Position numbers and translations under genes: made by a program
Part shown: piece after piece, positions 53,065-62,141 of the stretch
Layout of the letters: every line of letters starts with the position of its first letter
Position numbering within the stretch: position 1 is the first letter of the stretch
Notes under the pieces: generated by a model
The model's database searches: none
What the model was told of the DNA's origin: nothing
Seen by the model: only the letters and a program-made list of their open reading frames with translations
From: Pseudonocardiales bacterium
GTDB lineage: Bacteria > Actinomycetota > Actinomycetes > Mycobacteriales > Pseudonocardiaceae
DNA: 64,000 bases
Assembly (NCBI GenBank): GCA_019247305.1
Contig: JAFAPC010000191.1
Location: 1 to 64,000, forward strand
Direction of reading: 5' to 3'

Positions 53065-54192
53065 ATGGCCCCTGTCGAACTGGGCATCCCGGCACCGCCG
53101 ACGTCACCGATCCCGGCGCGCCGGGCCTCCCGCCAGATCATGGTCGGGACCGTGCCCGTGGGTGGCGGCGCGCCCGTCTCGGTGCAGTCCATGACCACCA
53201 CCCGCACCGCCGACATCGACGCCACCCTGCAACAGATCGCCGAACTCACCGCAGCGGGATGCGAGATCGTGCGAGTCGCGGTTCCCACCCACGACGACGC
53301 CGACGCGCTGCCCGCCATCGCCGCCACATCGCCGATCCCGGTGATCGCCGATATTCACTTCCAACCCCGCTATGTTTTCGCCGCTATCGACGCCGGCTGC
53401 GCCGCGGTCCGCGTCAACCCCGGCAACATCAAAAAGTTCGACGACAAAACCAAAGACATCGCCGCCGCCGCCCGTGCGGCCCGCGTGCCGATCCGCATCG
53501 GCGTCAACGCCGGCTCCCTCGACCCCCGGCTGCTGGCCACACACGGCCACGCCAGCGCCGAGGCTCTCGTGGAATCCGCATTGTGGGAATGCTCCCTGTT
53601 CGAAGAGCACGGATTCCGCGACATCAAGCTCTCCGTCAAACACCACGATCCCCTCATCATGATCAGCGCCTACCGGAAGCTGGCTCAGCGCTGCGACTAC
53701 CCCTTGCACCTGGGTGTCACCGAAGCCGGACCACTCCTGCCCGGCACCGTCAAATCCGCCGTCGCCTTCGGCATCCTGCTCGCCGAAGGAATCGGCGACA
53801 CCATCCGGGTGTCGCTGTCCGCCCCACCGGTCGAGGAAGTCAAGGTCGGCCACCAGATCCTGCAATCTCTCGGCCTGCGACCCCGCCGTCTGGAGATCGT
53901 GTCCTGCCCTGGCTGCGGACGCGCCCAAGTCGACGTCCACACCTTGGCCGAGCAGGTCAGCGCCGCCTTCGAGGACTTCCCCATCCCGCTGCGCATTGCC
54001 GTCATGGGCTGTGTGGTCAACGGCCCCGGCGAAGCCCGGGAAGCCGACCTCGGCGTCTCCGCCGGCAACGGCAAAGGCCAAATCTTCGTCCACGGCACAG
54101 TGATCGCAACCGTCCCCGAACACCAGATCGTCGAGCGTCTCAGGGAAGAAGCGCTGCAGCTCACCAAAGGTCTAAGGGAAGCGACATCATGA
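53065..54192 (+). CDS. ispG: 4-hydroxy-3-methylbut-2-en-1-yl diphosphate synthase (IspG/GcpE)
   Basis: A 375-residue iron-sulfur enzyme of the MEP pathway (MEcPP to HMBPP). TIM-barrel motifs: [65 protein letters not shown]. The cluster domain has [11 protein letters not shown] and [16 protein letters not shown] with the three Cys. AAGGAGA four bases before the ATG at 53065 decides the start. Its stop overlaps the start of the isoprenoid-synthase-like gene (ATGA), tying precursor formation to that enzyme. Confidence 0.96.
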   Translation: MAPVELGIPAPPTSPIPARRASRQIMVGTVPVGGGAPVSVQSMTTTRTADIDATLQQIAELTAAGCEIVRVAVPTHDDADALPAIAATSPIPVIADIHFQPRYVFAAIDAGCAAVRVNPGNIKKFDDKTKDIAAAARAARVPIRIGVNAGSLDPRLLATHGHASAEALVESALWECSLFEEHGFRDIKLSVKHHDPLIMISAYRKLAQRCDYPLHLGVTEAGPLLPGTVKSAVAFGILLAEGIGDTIRVSLSAPPVEEVKVGHQILQSLGLRPRRLEIVSCPGCGRAQVDVHTLAEQVSAAFEDFPIPLRIAVMGCVVNGPGEAREADLGVSAGNGKGQIFVHGTVIATVPEHQIVERLREEALQLTKGLREATS

Positions 54193-55280
54193 CGATACCT
54201 ACGGCGCTGACGCAAAAAAACCTCGACCTTACCGGAGAGCGACGACGACCCGAGTCCTGGGAAAGCGGATCGACGGTGCCAAGGGCGGCCGCAGACCGTG
54301 TGCAGTGGCCCGCGCCGGAACGGCTAACTCTGTCGGCGCTCGGTTCGTTGGCGTTCGGTAAGGTGCGGTTGGCTGCGGAGCATCGTCCGTTGCGGGACTG
54401 GCTCAACCGGCGAGTGCTGGTCTTCTGCGACCGGATGCCGGCGGCGTTGCGGGATAGCGCGTTGCTCGCTGTCCAAGCCCATCTGGCGCGGTATCGGGCC
54501 GGTCATGTCGCGGCGTTCTACGACAAGTATTACCCGCCCGCGTGGACGGTGATCCCCTTTCTCGCGAGCAGTCGCGACGAGGTGGCTCCCGGTCAGGTGC
54601 ACGATGCCCTGGGTGCGCAGGCGGCCGCCATGTTCCTGCATCTGCTCGATGACCATCTCACGGACGGCGACATCCCGGTCGACAACCTCTTCCTGCAACT
54701 CAGGACCGAGGTGTGGGGCGAATTCCAGGATGGGTTGGCACGGTTGGCCGGCTCGGACCAGGAAGCGAACCAGACGGTCGAATCGCTAGTGAACTTGTAC
54801 TTCTCCCATATCCACCGTCCTCCCGAGCGCCCCGACCTCGCCGCCTACGAGACGGTGTTTCTGGGACAGTCCGCGACATCACTGATCGCCCCGTTGCTCA
54901 TCGCGGCACAAGCCGGATACGACACCGAGCAGCGTCAACTCATTCGCTCAATGTATGAGGAATTCTGCCTGGCCTGGCGGATTCTCGACGATCTCCGGGA
55001 CGCCGCCGTCGACGCGGCTGCAGACCAGGCCACCGCTGTGTTTCATCTGCTGCCGATCGAAAGCCGCTGGGTATGGCACGACGTGGCTATGAACCCGTCC
55101 GACGGCGACCGACGCAACGCGTTGCTCGACGTCCTCCGCTGCGCCGCCTACCCGGCTGCGGTCCAGGCCATCCATACCCATGTGACCACCGCTGCGCGCG
55201 TGGCCGACGAACTGAACCTGCCCGGACTCAGGGGCCAATACCACGCTCTCGCGCACCCCTTGAAGGAGGTTACGCCATGA
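54189..55280 (+). CDS. Class I isoprenoid-synthase-fold enzyme of uncertain reaction
   Basis: A 363-residue all-helical protein. The long ORF-track N-terminus is a shadow of ispG; the ATG at 54189 overlaps the ispG stop. After about 45 variable residues, helices carry [15 protein letters not shown] (Asp-rich motif near 154-161) and [19 protein letters not shown] (DDLRD at 267-271). Paired Asp motifs on facing helices are the mark of trans-isoprenyl diphosphate synthases and class I terpene synthases, but spacing and flanks are unusual and no NSE triad is seen. It could condense, cyclise or transfer a prenyl group. NCBI-style naming would be class 1 isoprenoid biosynthesis enzyme. Coupled at both ends to ispG and the Nif11-like peptide. 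Confidence 0.75.
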   Translation: MTIPTALTQKNLDLTGERRRPESWESGSTVPRAAADRVQWPAPERLTLSALGSLAFGKVRLAAEHRPLRDWLNRRVLVFCDRMPAALRDSALLAVQAHLARYRAGHVAAFYDKYYPPAWTVIPFLASSRDEVAPGQVHDALGAQAAAMFLHLLDDHLTDGDIPVDNLFLQLRTEVWGEFQDGLARLAGSDQEANQTVESLVNLYFSHIHRPPERPDLAAYETVFLGQSATSLIAPLLIAAQAGYDTEQRQLIRSMYEEFCLAWRILDDLRDAAVDAAADQATAVFHLLPIESRWVWHDVAMNPSDGDRRNALLDVLRCAAYPAAVQAIHTHVTTAARVADELNLPGLRGQYHALAHPLKEVTP

Positions 55281-55483
55281 AGACCTACCGCGATTTCATC
55301 TCTGACATTGTCGATGACACCAGCCTGTATGAGGAGTTGTGCCAGGCCGTCCCCTTCTCCGAACAGGCACAGCTGAACGACTGGTTCGCTACCCGCGGAT
55401 ACCAGCTGAACAGCACCGACGTTGAAGTTCTCTTCGCCAACCAGGAGGAGGTGGCAGGCAGCGATGAGCAAGTCAACTACTGA
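55277..55483 (+). CDS. Nif11-leader-like small protein (possible RiPP precursor)
   Basis: A 68-residue acidic protein with a strong AAGGAGGT six bases before its ATG; the start overlaps the previous stop (ATGA). The sequence follows the Nif11 leader pattern: FISDIVDDTSLYEELCQAV (F..xI..D..L...L..A), then WFATRGYQLNSTDVEVLF (G-Y-x-L-x-x-x-D/E-V). The last ten residues (AGSDEQVNY after EEV) would be the only possible core; a classic GG/GA cleavage site is not clear, although an AG pair is present. It could be a RiPP precursor with a Tyr-ending core, or a small carrier/recruitment protein built on the leader fold. No LanM, YcaO or peptidase gene is in the cluster. Confidence 0.65.
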   Translation: MKTYRDFISDIVDDTSLYEELCQAVPFSEQAQLNDWFATRGYQLNSTDVEVLFANQEEVAGSDEQVNY

Positions 55484-56270
55484 ACGCACCCCCTTGCTGA
55501 GCCTGCACGGCCTCAATCCCGCCGTCGCCCTCGATCTCGCTCCGGGCTGGCATCCCCAATTTTTTCCGATCTGCTTGAGCCCGTACTGGCAGTCGGTGCC
55601 TTGGGGCGGTGCGAACTGGACGATCGAGGGAACGAGTTTTCTGCTGCTGCCCGCAGCGCAAAAACCCGGTGGTTACTCGGCACGCTTCGACCCGAGTTCC
55701 CCGTTCTTTCAGTGCTTTCTCGGGTTGTACATGATCGCTCCCGTGCAGGGCGAGCGGGTTCCCCTGGACCTCTACTCATCCCTTGTACATTTTGACTACC
55801 TGGCATGGGGCCAGCGGCTCGGCGACCCTGCACCGCGTGGCGATGTGGATATCCGGATCCATCGGGTTGGCGTGGAGAAATGGGCCTACGACTCCACGGC
55901 GGCGTGCCACTTCGATGTCGGTCCGAACAATCCACAACACGGTATGCCACCCTTCTTGACCGTGCCACGGTGGCCCATCGCGCCCGGTGCCGCGCACTGG
56001 AGCGATGTGGTCGACAGCTACGACGAGCGGATCGATCTGGTGCGGGGTCACCTGTGGTACGAAGGCCCCTACCTTGTCTGCAGCTACTTCAGCGGCGCCC
56101 GCTTCACCGACCGCGCCGGGCGCACGATCGACACCCACACGCGCTATCCGCACGTGCTCCAGGGCGAGGAGGAGACGGTGGCGAGTATCCGGGTTTTCGA
56201 CCGTGGGACCGGATACCGCGGTCCCACGCCCTTCGGCTCACTGAACTCCGTAACGGAGAGGAAGCACTGA
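55464..56270 (+). CDS. Unrecognised 268-residue cluster protein
   Basis: Starts at ATG 55464, overlapping the Nif11-like gene by 20 bases with an AGGAGGAGG upstream, and ends in a TGATG overlap with the FAD oxidase. No signal peptide or membrane helix. It is rich in aromatic residues, with Trp/Tyr clusters (SPYWQSVPWGGANWTIEG, HFDYLAWGQRLGD, VRGHLWYEGPYLVCSYFSG) and probably mostly beta. I do not recognise the family. An aromatic-lined pocket would suit a hydrophobic isoprenoid ligand, so a lipocalin-like binding protein or a cyclase is possible; this is speculation from composition and context. Confidence 0.8.
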   Translation: MSKSTTERTPLLSLHGLNPAVALDLAPGWHPQFFPICLSPYWQSVPWGGANWTIEGTSFLLLPAAQKPGGYSARFDPSSPFFQCFLGLYMIAPVQGERVPLDLYSSLVHFDYLAWGQRLGDPAPRGDVDIRIHRVGVEKWAYDSTAACHFDVGPNNPQHGMPPFLTVPRWPIAPGAAHWSDVVDSYDERIDLVRGHLWYEGPYLVCSYFSGARFTDRAGRTIDTHTRYPHVLQGEEETVASIRVFDRGTGYRGPTPFGSLNSVTERKH

Positions 56271-57553
56271 TGGGCGAGGCATTATGCACCGATTTCGGTG
56301 GTGTCAAACGCGCCCAGCCAAATGCGGTGCTGTCCGCTTGCAGCGGGGAAGCCGATCCCGGTGCCCTGATCGCCGCGGCGGGCCAGCATGGCGATCAGGT
56401 GACCCTGCGCGGGGCTGGGCACTCTTGCAACGGTCAGACAGTCACCAACGGATTGCTCCTGGAGAACTTCAGTCCACACGAAGCCGCCGGACCGCACATC
56501 GTCGACGTTGGCGATGGCTACGTGGAGCTCCCAGCGTTCTTGAGTTGGTATGCCGTGGAGCGCGAGCTCAACACCCGCGGACGGGCCGTGCCCGTGCTCA
56601 CCGATTACCTGTACATGTCGGTCGGCGGCACGCTGTCGGTCGGCGGCCTGGGCCTCAACTCGATAGTGCACGGCTTGCAGGTCGATCAGGTCCGCCGCAT
56701 CCGGCTGATCGATGGCCAGGGCACAGCCCGCTGGTGCTCCACGGAGGAACATCCGGAACTTTTCCGTTTCGCCCTCGGCGGCCTCGGCCAGGTGGGGTTC
56801 ATCGACCGCGCGATCCTGCGTACTGTCCCCTATCGGCGGTTCGGCCATCTACACCGGGTGCACCATGCGTCGGCGGCCGAGATGGCCCGGTTCGCCGTCC
56901 GGTTGGCGGCAGAGCCGGACGTGGACCACTACAACGCGAATATCAATGGGAATCAGTTCTACTCTGAGATTGGCTGGTTCCACGCAGAGGAGATTTCTCC
57001 CTGCCAGACTCCCGACTGCACCATTATCCCCGACCTGCCTTTTTTCTTGCACGAGCGCCGAGAACGCTGGGTCGCCGCCTTCCCTGGACGCGTACGGATA
57101 TGGACGGACTATGTCCTGCCTCCCGACCGCTTCGGCACGTTCATCGACGCCATCGAAAATCTTCGCCAGCAACCACCGCTGTCCGGCTCGCTCAAAGGTA
57201 TGTACGTGCTGCTGATTCGGCGCCCCACCGGCTTCACCCACTTCGCGTTTGGCCCCGCCCCGTATGACTCGGTCGTGCTGGGCCTCGGCGTCTACGCCAT
57301 GGTCGACCAGCGCGACGCTCGCACGATTGTCCGCACCCGGCAGGCCCTGCGTTCTCTGCTGGAACTCTGCTGCGAGTTGGGCGGCAGGCCGTACCTGTAC
57401 GGAATGAACTCCCTGGACGGCACGCTGCTGAGGAACCTGTACGGGTCCGACCTCGACCAACTGGCAGTCCTGCGACACGCATACGGCTTAGAGCACGTCA
57501 ACGCGCACGTCCTGCATCCCACACCCACTACGGCAGTGACAATACCGTCATGA
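56270..57553 (+). CDS. FAD-linked oxidase (cytokinin dehydrogenase/BBE-like)
   Basis: A 427-residue flavoprotein of the PCMH/VAO superfamily. The FAD-binding half has VTLRGAGHSCNGQTVTNGLL and the glycine-rich MSVGGTLSVGGLGLNSIVHGLQVDQV. The His of GAGHSCNGQ is the likely covalent FAD attachment site, as in cytokinin dehydrogenase (single covalent bond). The substrate half (from about 230) has aromatic segments and ends with YLYGMNSLDGTLLRNLYG. The reaction is likely oxidation of an alcohol, amine or C-H of the cluster product. Start overlaps the previous stop; a hairpin follows the gene. Confidence 0.88.
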   Translation: MGEALCTDFGGVKRAQPNAVLSACSGEADPGALIAAAGQHGDQVTLRGAGHSCNGQTVTNGLLLENFSPHEAAGPHIVDVGDGYVELPAFLSWYAVERELNTRGRAVPVLTDYLYMSVGGTLSVGGLGLNSIVHGLQVDQVRRIRLIDGQGTARWCSTEEHPELFRFALGGLGQVGFIDRAILRTVPYRRFGHLHRVHHASAAEMARFAVRLAAEPDVDHYNANINGNQFYSEIGWFHAEEISPCQTPDCTIIPDLPFFLHERRERWVAAFPGRVRIWTDYVLPPDRFGTFIDAIENLRQQPPLSGSLKGMYVLLIRRPTGFTHFAFGPAPYDSVVLGLGVYAMVDQRDARTIVRTRQALRSLLELCCELGGRPYLYGMNSLDGTLLRNLYGSDLDQLAVLRHAYGLEHVNAHVLHPTPTTAVTIPS

Positions 57554-57570
57554 CCCATGAACAATGAGCC

Positions 57571-57595
57571 CCGTTCTGCTACGGGGCCAGAACGG
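57571..57595 (+). terminator. Hairpin before the halogenase pair
   Basis: CCGTTCTG and CAGAACGG pair perfectly over 8 bases with a 9-base loop, 18 bases after the oxidase stop. An alternative 6-base stem (GCCCCG/CGGGGC) overlaps it, so two conformers are possible. It could lower read-through into the halogenases or act as an attenuator. A degraded relative sits before the second halogenase. Confidence 0.4.
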
Positions 57596-57622
57596 CACGA
57601 ATAGAGAGACCAGGAGAATGAG

Positions 57623-59368
57623 ATGAATGAGAAGGTGCATGACGTAGCGATCATCGGTGGAGGTATTGGCGGCTCGATCACGGCTGCGATTCTCGCGCGT
57701 AACGGTGTCGATGTATTGCTGGCCGAGGGAACTCCACATCCTCGTTTCACGATCGGGGAATCGACCACTCCAGAGACCTCTCTTAGTTTACGGCTCTTGG
57801 CAACCCGTTACGGGGTGCCCGAACTAGGAAACCTGAGCACTTACTCCAATGTTCAAAAGATAGCGCCTACTTCGGGTGTCAAACGAAACTTCTGTTATGT
57901 CGGTCATCACATCGGGGAGAGGGCTCGACCACATGAATGCGCACAGTTTCCCACCTTTCCCCAGCCACTGGGTCCGGATATGCACTATTTCCGCCAAGAT
58001 ATCGACGCTTACCTCTTCCAGGTGGCAGTCAAATACGGCGCCACAGCAAAAAACGGCACCTTGATTGAGGATGTTGAATTTCACGACGATCTCGTGCAGC
58101 TCCGTGCCGCGGATGGGTCTACCTTCCTTGCTCGATATGTCGTCGATGCCGGTGGGCGCAACGCCCTGATCCCAACAAAACTCGGGTTACGCGACGCCGA
58201 GCCGAGATTCCAAACCAAGACACGTACCATATTCACGCATATGTTAGGGGTACTACCATGGGAAGCGGTAGGACCAAAGAAGGAAGACCACGGAATGCCT
58301 TCGCCGTTTAGCGAAGGCACCCTGCACCACTTCTTCAAAGGCGGCTGGATATGGATAATCCCGTTTAATAACCACCCACAGTCAGTGAACCCATTGTGTA
58401 GCATCGGTATCAATCTGGATATCGACTCGTACCCGATTCACCCAGGAATATCCGCCGAGCAAGAATTCTGGGGGATCATCAAAAATTACCCCTCCATCGC
58501 GGACCAGCTCCGGCAGGCGCGCGCGGTACGACCCTTTGTGTCCACCGGAAGGACACAATTCTCAAGCAAAAAAATTGTGGGGACCAGATTCTGCCTTCTG
58601 CCCCATGCTGCAGAATTCGTCGACCCACTCTACTCAACTGGCATGGCAATTACAGTGAATTGCATCAACGCTCTCGCGCACCGACTGATCGAGGCTGCAC
58701 GTTCCGGCGACTACAACACGGAACGGTTCCGCTACATCGAAGAATGGACCAAAAAATCGTTCGACGTCGCGGACGATACCATCTGGTGCACATACGAAAG
58801 CTTTTCTGACTTCCGACTATTCAACGCCGTACTCAAAATGTTCGCTATTCAGCAATTCTACACCACGACCAGTCCGCTAGAAACGTGGGCTCGCTACCTG
58901 CGCACCGGCAACAGAGAAGTCTTTTCGCGAATGGAAGAACACCCTCGAAGAGGTGCTCAATGTGCCGACTTTCCAGAAATTCGAGAAATGGTGACCAGTA
59001 TAACAAAAGAGATTTCCACATATAAATTTGGAGATCAAGATTGCGCGGATTTAACGAGCGCAATCTACCGGCACATTGCGACGTGCAGCGACCTAGTCCC
59101 GCCGTTTTTGAAAATACTCGATCCAGATTCCAGACTTCCCATCGGCCGGGTGACAATTCCACAAATTTTTCGCTTCCTGTTCTGGTTTAACTTTCAAGCA
59201 CCGAACCACGTTAGAAAACAGCATGTGACCATGCAAGCCATGCCTCTCATAATTAAGGAGGTGGTTCAGTCTTGGGGACACCAAGTTCAGCAGGCCGGCA
59301 ACGCTATTTGGCCCCATTTGCGGGATTACGTAGCGACCTGGAATCGCGACTGGAAACGTAGCATGTAA
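57623..59368 (+). CDS. Flavin-dependent halogenase (intact copy)
   Basis: A 581-residue enzyme of the tryptophan-halogenase superfamily. GGGIGGS at 12-18 binds FAD; IGESTTPE is the next FAD motif. WIWIIP at 242-247 is the WxWxIP halogenase signature that excludes monooxygenases. Lys 87 in SGVKRNF is a good candidate for the catalytic Lys that carries the haloamine or hypohalous acid, and FVDPLYSTGM is conserved. Sequence type is nearer to phenol/pyrrole-type halogenases than to free-Trp enzymes. AGGAGA precedes the ATG. Base composition is clearly more AT-rich than its neighbours, suggesting transfer. It needs reduced FAD, probably from the flavin reductase at 61566. Confidence 0.9.
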   Translation: MNEKVHDVAIIGGGIGGSITAAILARNGVDVLLAEGTPHPRFTIGESTTPETSLSLRLLATRYGVPELGNLSTYSNVQKIAPTSGVKRNFCYVGHHIGERARPHECAQFPTFPQPLGPDMHYFRQDIDAYLFQVAVKYGATAKNGTLIEDVEFHDDLVQLRAADGSTFLARYVVDAGGRNALIPTKLGLRDAEPRFQTKTRTIFTHMLGVLPWEAVGPKKEDHGMPSPFSEGTLHHFFKGGWIWIIPFNNHPQSVNPLCSIGINLDIDSYPIHPGISAEQEFWGIIKNYPSIADQLRQARAVRPFVSTGRTQFSSKKIVGTRFCLLPHAAEFVDPLYSTGMAITVNCINALAHRLIEAARSGDYNTERFRYIEEWTKKSFDVADDTIWCTYESFSDFRLFNAVLKMFAIQQFYTTTSPLETWARYLRTGNREVFSRMEEHPRRGAQCADFPEIREMVTSITKEISTYKFGDQDCADLTSAIYRHIATCSDLVPPFLKILDPDSRLPIGRVTIPQIFRFLFWFNFQAPNHVRKQHVTMQAMPLIIKEVVQSWGHQVQQAGNAIWPHLRDYVATWNRDWKRSM

Positions 59369-59460
59369 CGTCTCCATCATTTGGTAAAAAATGATAAGCC
59401 CTGCACTGCGACGGGGCTGGAGCGACGCTAGTGGGCGAAATAGAAGAATAGAGGAGCGAG

Positions 59461-61310
59461 ATGAATGAGAAGGTGCATGACGTAGCGATCATCGGTGGTG
59501 GAATTGGTGGCTCGATCATGGCCGCGATCCTCGCGGGTAATGGTGTCGATGTACTATTGGCCGAGGGAACTCCACATCCTCGGTTCACGATTGGCGAATC
59601 GACTACTCCAGAAACATCCATTAGTCTACGACTTCTGGCAGCCCGTTACGGCGTGCCCGAACTAGCATACCTGGAGGCTTATGCAAAACTCGGAGACGAG
59701 CTCTGTGATCATGTCGCTGACCTGCGGGGACGCCAATTTTTGATCATGTTCTCAAGGGGTTTTGCATAAGCCTCCTGAGCTCTTATTCCAGTGTTCAAAA
59801 GATAGCGCCGACCTCGGGTATCAAACGAAACTTCGGTTACGTCGGTCATCGTGTTGGGGAGAAGACTCGACCACAGGAATGCGCGCAGCTGTTCACCGTT
59901 CCCCAGCCACTGGGTCCGGATATGCACTACTTCCGGCAGGATATCGACGCTTACCTCTTCCAGGTAGCGATCAAATACGGCGCCACAGCAAAAAATGGCG
60001 TTTTGATTGAGGATGTTGAATTTTGCGACGATCTTATGCGACTGCGCGCCGCAGATGGGTCTACCTTCCTTGCTCGATACGTCGTCGATGCCGGTGGACG
60101 CAACGCCCTGATCCCCGAAAAACTCAGGTTGCGCGACACCGAACCAAGATTTCAAACCAAGACACGTACTATATTCGCGCATATGTTAGGCGTGCTTCCA
60201 TGGGATGAGTTGGGACCGAGGAAGGAAGAACATGAAATGCCTTCGCCATTTAGCCAAGGAACCCTACACCACTTTTTTAGAGGCGGCTGGATATGGGTGA
60301 TCCCGTTTAATAACCACCCACAGTCAGTGAACCCATTATGCAGCGTCGGCATCAACCTAGATATCAACTTGTATCCGATTCGTCCAGGAATATCCGCCGA
60401 GCACGAGTTCTGGGAGATTATCGAAAGTTACCCGTCCATTGCAGCCCACCTGCGGCGGGCGCGCGCGATCCGGCCCTTTGTGTCCACTGGGAGGACGCAA
60501 TTCTCGAACAAACAGATCGTAGGGACCAGATTCTGTCTTCTGCCGCATGCCGCAGAGTTCGTCGACCCACTATACTCAACCGGCATGGCAATTACGGTGA
60601 ACTGTATCAACACTCTCGCATGCCGACTGATCGAGGCTGCGCACTCCGGAGACTACGACACAGAGCGGTTCAGGTACATCGAAGAATGGACCAAGAAATC
60701 ATTCGACGTCGCGGACGATGTCATCTGGTGCACATACGAAAGTTTTTCCGATTTTCGACTATTCAACGCCGCATTCAGAATGTATATAATACAGTCATTC
60801 TACAGCACGGTCAGTCCAGCGGAGACATGGGCTCGTTACCTACACACCGGCAGCAAAGAAGTCTTTTTAAGAATGGAAGAACATCCTCGAAGAGGTACCC
60901 AGTGTGCCGATTTTCCAGAAATTCGAGAAATGGTGACAAATATAGCAAAGGAGCTTTCCTCATATAAGTCTGGAGATCAGGACTGCATGAATGCAACGAA
61001 CGCGATCTACCGGCACATAGCAGCACACAGTGACTTATTTCCGCCATTCTGGAAAATGCTCGATCCAGATTCCAGAATTCCCATGGGACGGCTGACTTTT
61101 CCACAATTTTTCCGCATCCTTATCTGGTTTAACTTTCAAGCTCAGCGCCATGTCAGAAAACAGCACTTGACTATGCAAATTGTACCACTCATCATTAAGG
61201 AGGCAGGCCAGTCTTGGGGGCGTCAAGTACAACAGGCCAGCAACGCTATTTGGCCCCATCTGCGGGACTACGTAGCAACCTGGAACCGCGATTGGAAACG
61301 TAGCATGTAA
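59461..61310 (+). pseudogene. Second flavin-dependent halogenase, disrupted by a small insertion
   Basis: A tandem copy of the preceding halogenase with nearly the same N-terminus (IGGGIGGSIMAAIL) and C-terminus (RDWKRSM). The ORF track shows it as two ORFs (59461-59769 and 59922-61310). The break is caused by an inserted element at 59673-59775 that adds a net 104 bases and shifts the frame by two. Removing those bases restores one open frame, reading ELAYL then SSYSSVQKIAPTSGIKRNF. The second part retains WIWVIP and DPLYSTGM. The gene was therefore intact until recently. The C-terminal fragment alone lacks the FAD-binding GxGxxG and should be inactive. Confidence 0.93.
59673..59775. mobile_element. 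103-bp MITE-like element with perfect 16-bp terminal inverted repeats
   Basis: The element begins GGAGGCTTATGCAAAA (59673-59688) and ends TTTTGCATAAGCCTCC (59760-59775), an exact inverted repeat of 16 bases. The intact neighbouring halogenase lacks it at the homologous codon. Comparing the two copies, 104 bases were gained, so 1 base (T) may be duplicated with a 103-bp element, or 3 bases (CCT) with a 101-bp element. It encodes no protein by itself and would need a transposase in trans from a parent element elsewhere in the genome. Confidence 0.92.
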
Positions 61311-61565
61311 CGTCTTCATTATTCGACAACAGCGTCGACCTAATATGGAAATATCGCCTTGAAACGCCTCAGGACCATGAATACATGACGCACATGGAGA
61401 ATGCCTAGCTTATATCCGGTGCTGCACATCTCCGGTGGCGGGCTGGGATGGTGGTGTTCGGAGTCGCGGCGATGAGGCGCTGGGAAGCTCGAGTGGTGTG
61501 AGAGAAGGCTACCTATGGTGTGGTCCCGGTAGAGTACAGGAATTCTGACTAACCAAGGAGCGTTA

Positions 61566-62138
61566 GTGAGTGCGATGAACATGCCGATGAGAGCAGCGTC
61601 TGCGGCGGGGGCGTCGGCCTTTTCGGTCGATGCCCCCGGATTCCGCTCGTTCTTCCGGCACTATGCGAGCGGAGTCTCCGTGATCACGGCATGCACGCCA
61701 GACGGCCCACGAGGGCTCACCGCCACCTCGGTCTGTGCCCTATCGCTAGACCCGCCGCTCCTGTTGGTGTGCATCACCCGAAACTCCCGCACCGGTATGG
61801 CTATCGCGCAGAGCGGGCTTTTTGCTGTCCATCTACTTCGCGCCGATCAAAGTTGGCTTTGCCGGAGATTCAGCGTCCTGGAAAGAGATGGTTCCCGTAA
61901 GTTTGAGAGACTGGAAATGATCAACAACTCACCCGTTCCGCTCATCGCAAATACATTTTCCTGGGTGGTGTGCGAACGTTGGGCCGAGTACGATGGAGGC
62001 GACCACACCATTATCGTGGGCCGACTGCTAGAATCCGGCCGTCCACAAGAAGAATCCGTCCCATTGATCTGGTTCGCGGGACGATCTTGCTATCCGGAGT
62101 CCGTTCACAACAGGCCGGACTCCTGGCCGGTGGTGTGA
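61566..62138 (+). CDS. Flavin reductase (partner of the halogenase)
   Basis: A 190-residue protein of the flavin reductase-like (HpaC/FRP) family. AAGGAG five bases before the GTG at 61566 sets the start. Family motifs: FFRHYASGVSVITACTPDGP, GLTATSVCALSLDPPLLLVCI, NSRTGMAIAQSGLFAVHLL and GGDHTIIVGRLLES. It uses NAD(P)H to make FADH2 for the halogenase. There are 255 bases between the halogenase relic and this gene with no feature I can define, so it may have its own promoter. The next gene, an SDR relic, follows directly in the same frame. Confidence 0.92.
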   Translation: MSAMNMPMRAASAAGASAFSVDAPGFRSFFRHYASGVSVITACTPDGPRGLTATSVCALSLDPPLLLVCITRNSRTGMAIAQSGLFAVHLLRADQSWLCRRFSVLERDGSRKFERLEMINNSPVPLIANTFSWVVCERWAEYDGGDHTIIVGRLLESGRPQEESVPLIWFAGRSCYPESVHNRPDSWPVV

Positions 62139-62141
62139 TCC

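Noticed and set aside
53104-54123. 339-residue minus-strand ORF
   Set aside because: Antisense to ispG; Gly/Asp/Val-rich shadow typical of high-GC genes.
59922-61310. Separate 462-residue halogenase gene
   Set aside because: Its reading frame extends left to the insertion and aligns with the middle of the intact sister gene; it is the 3' part of one disrupted gene.
50969-62138. Carotenoid or hopanoid pathway
   Set aside because: No phytoene/squalene synthase, desaturase or cyclase signature is in this cluster; the phytoene-desaturase-like gene at 16-17.6 kb is far away and unlinked.
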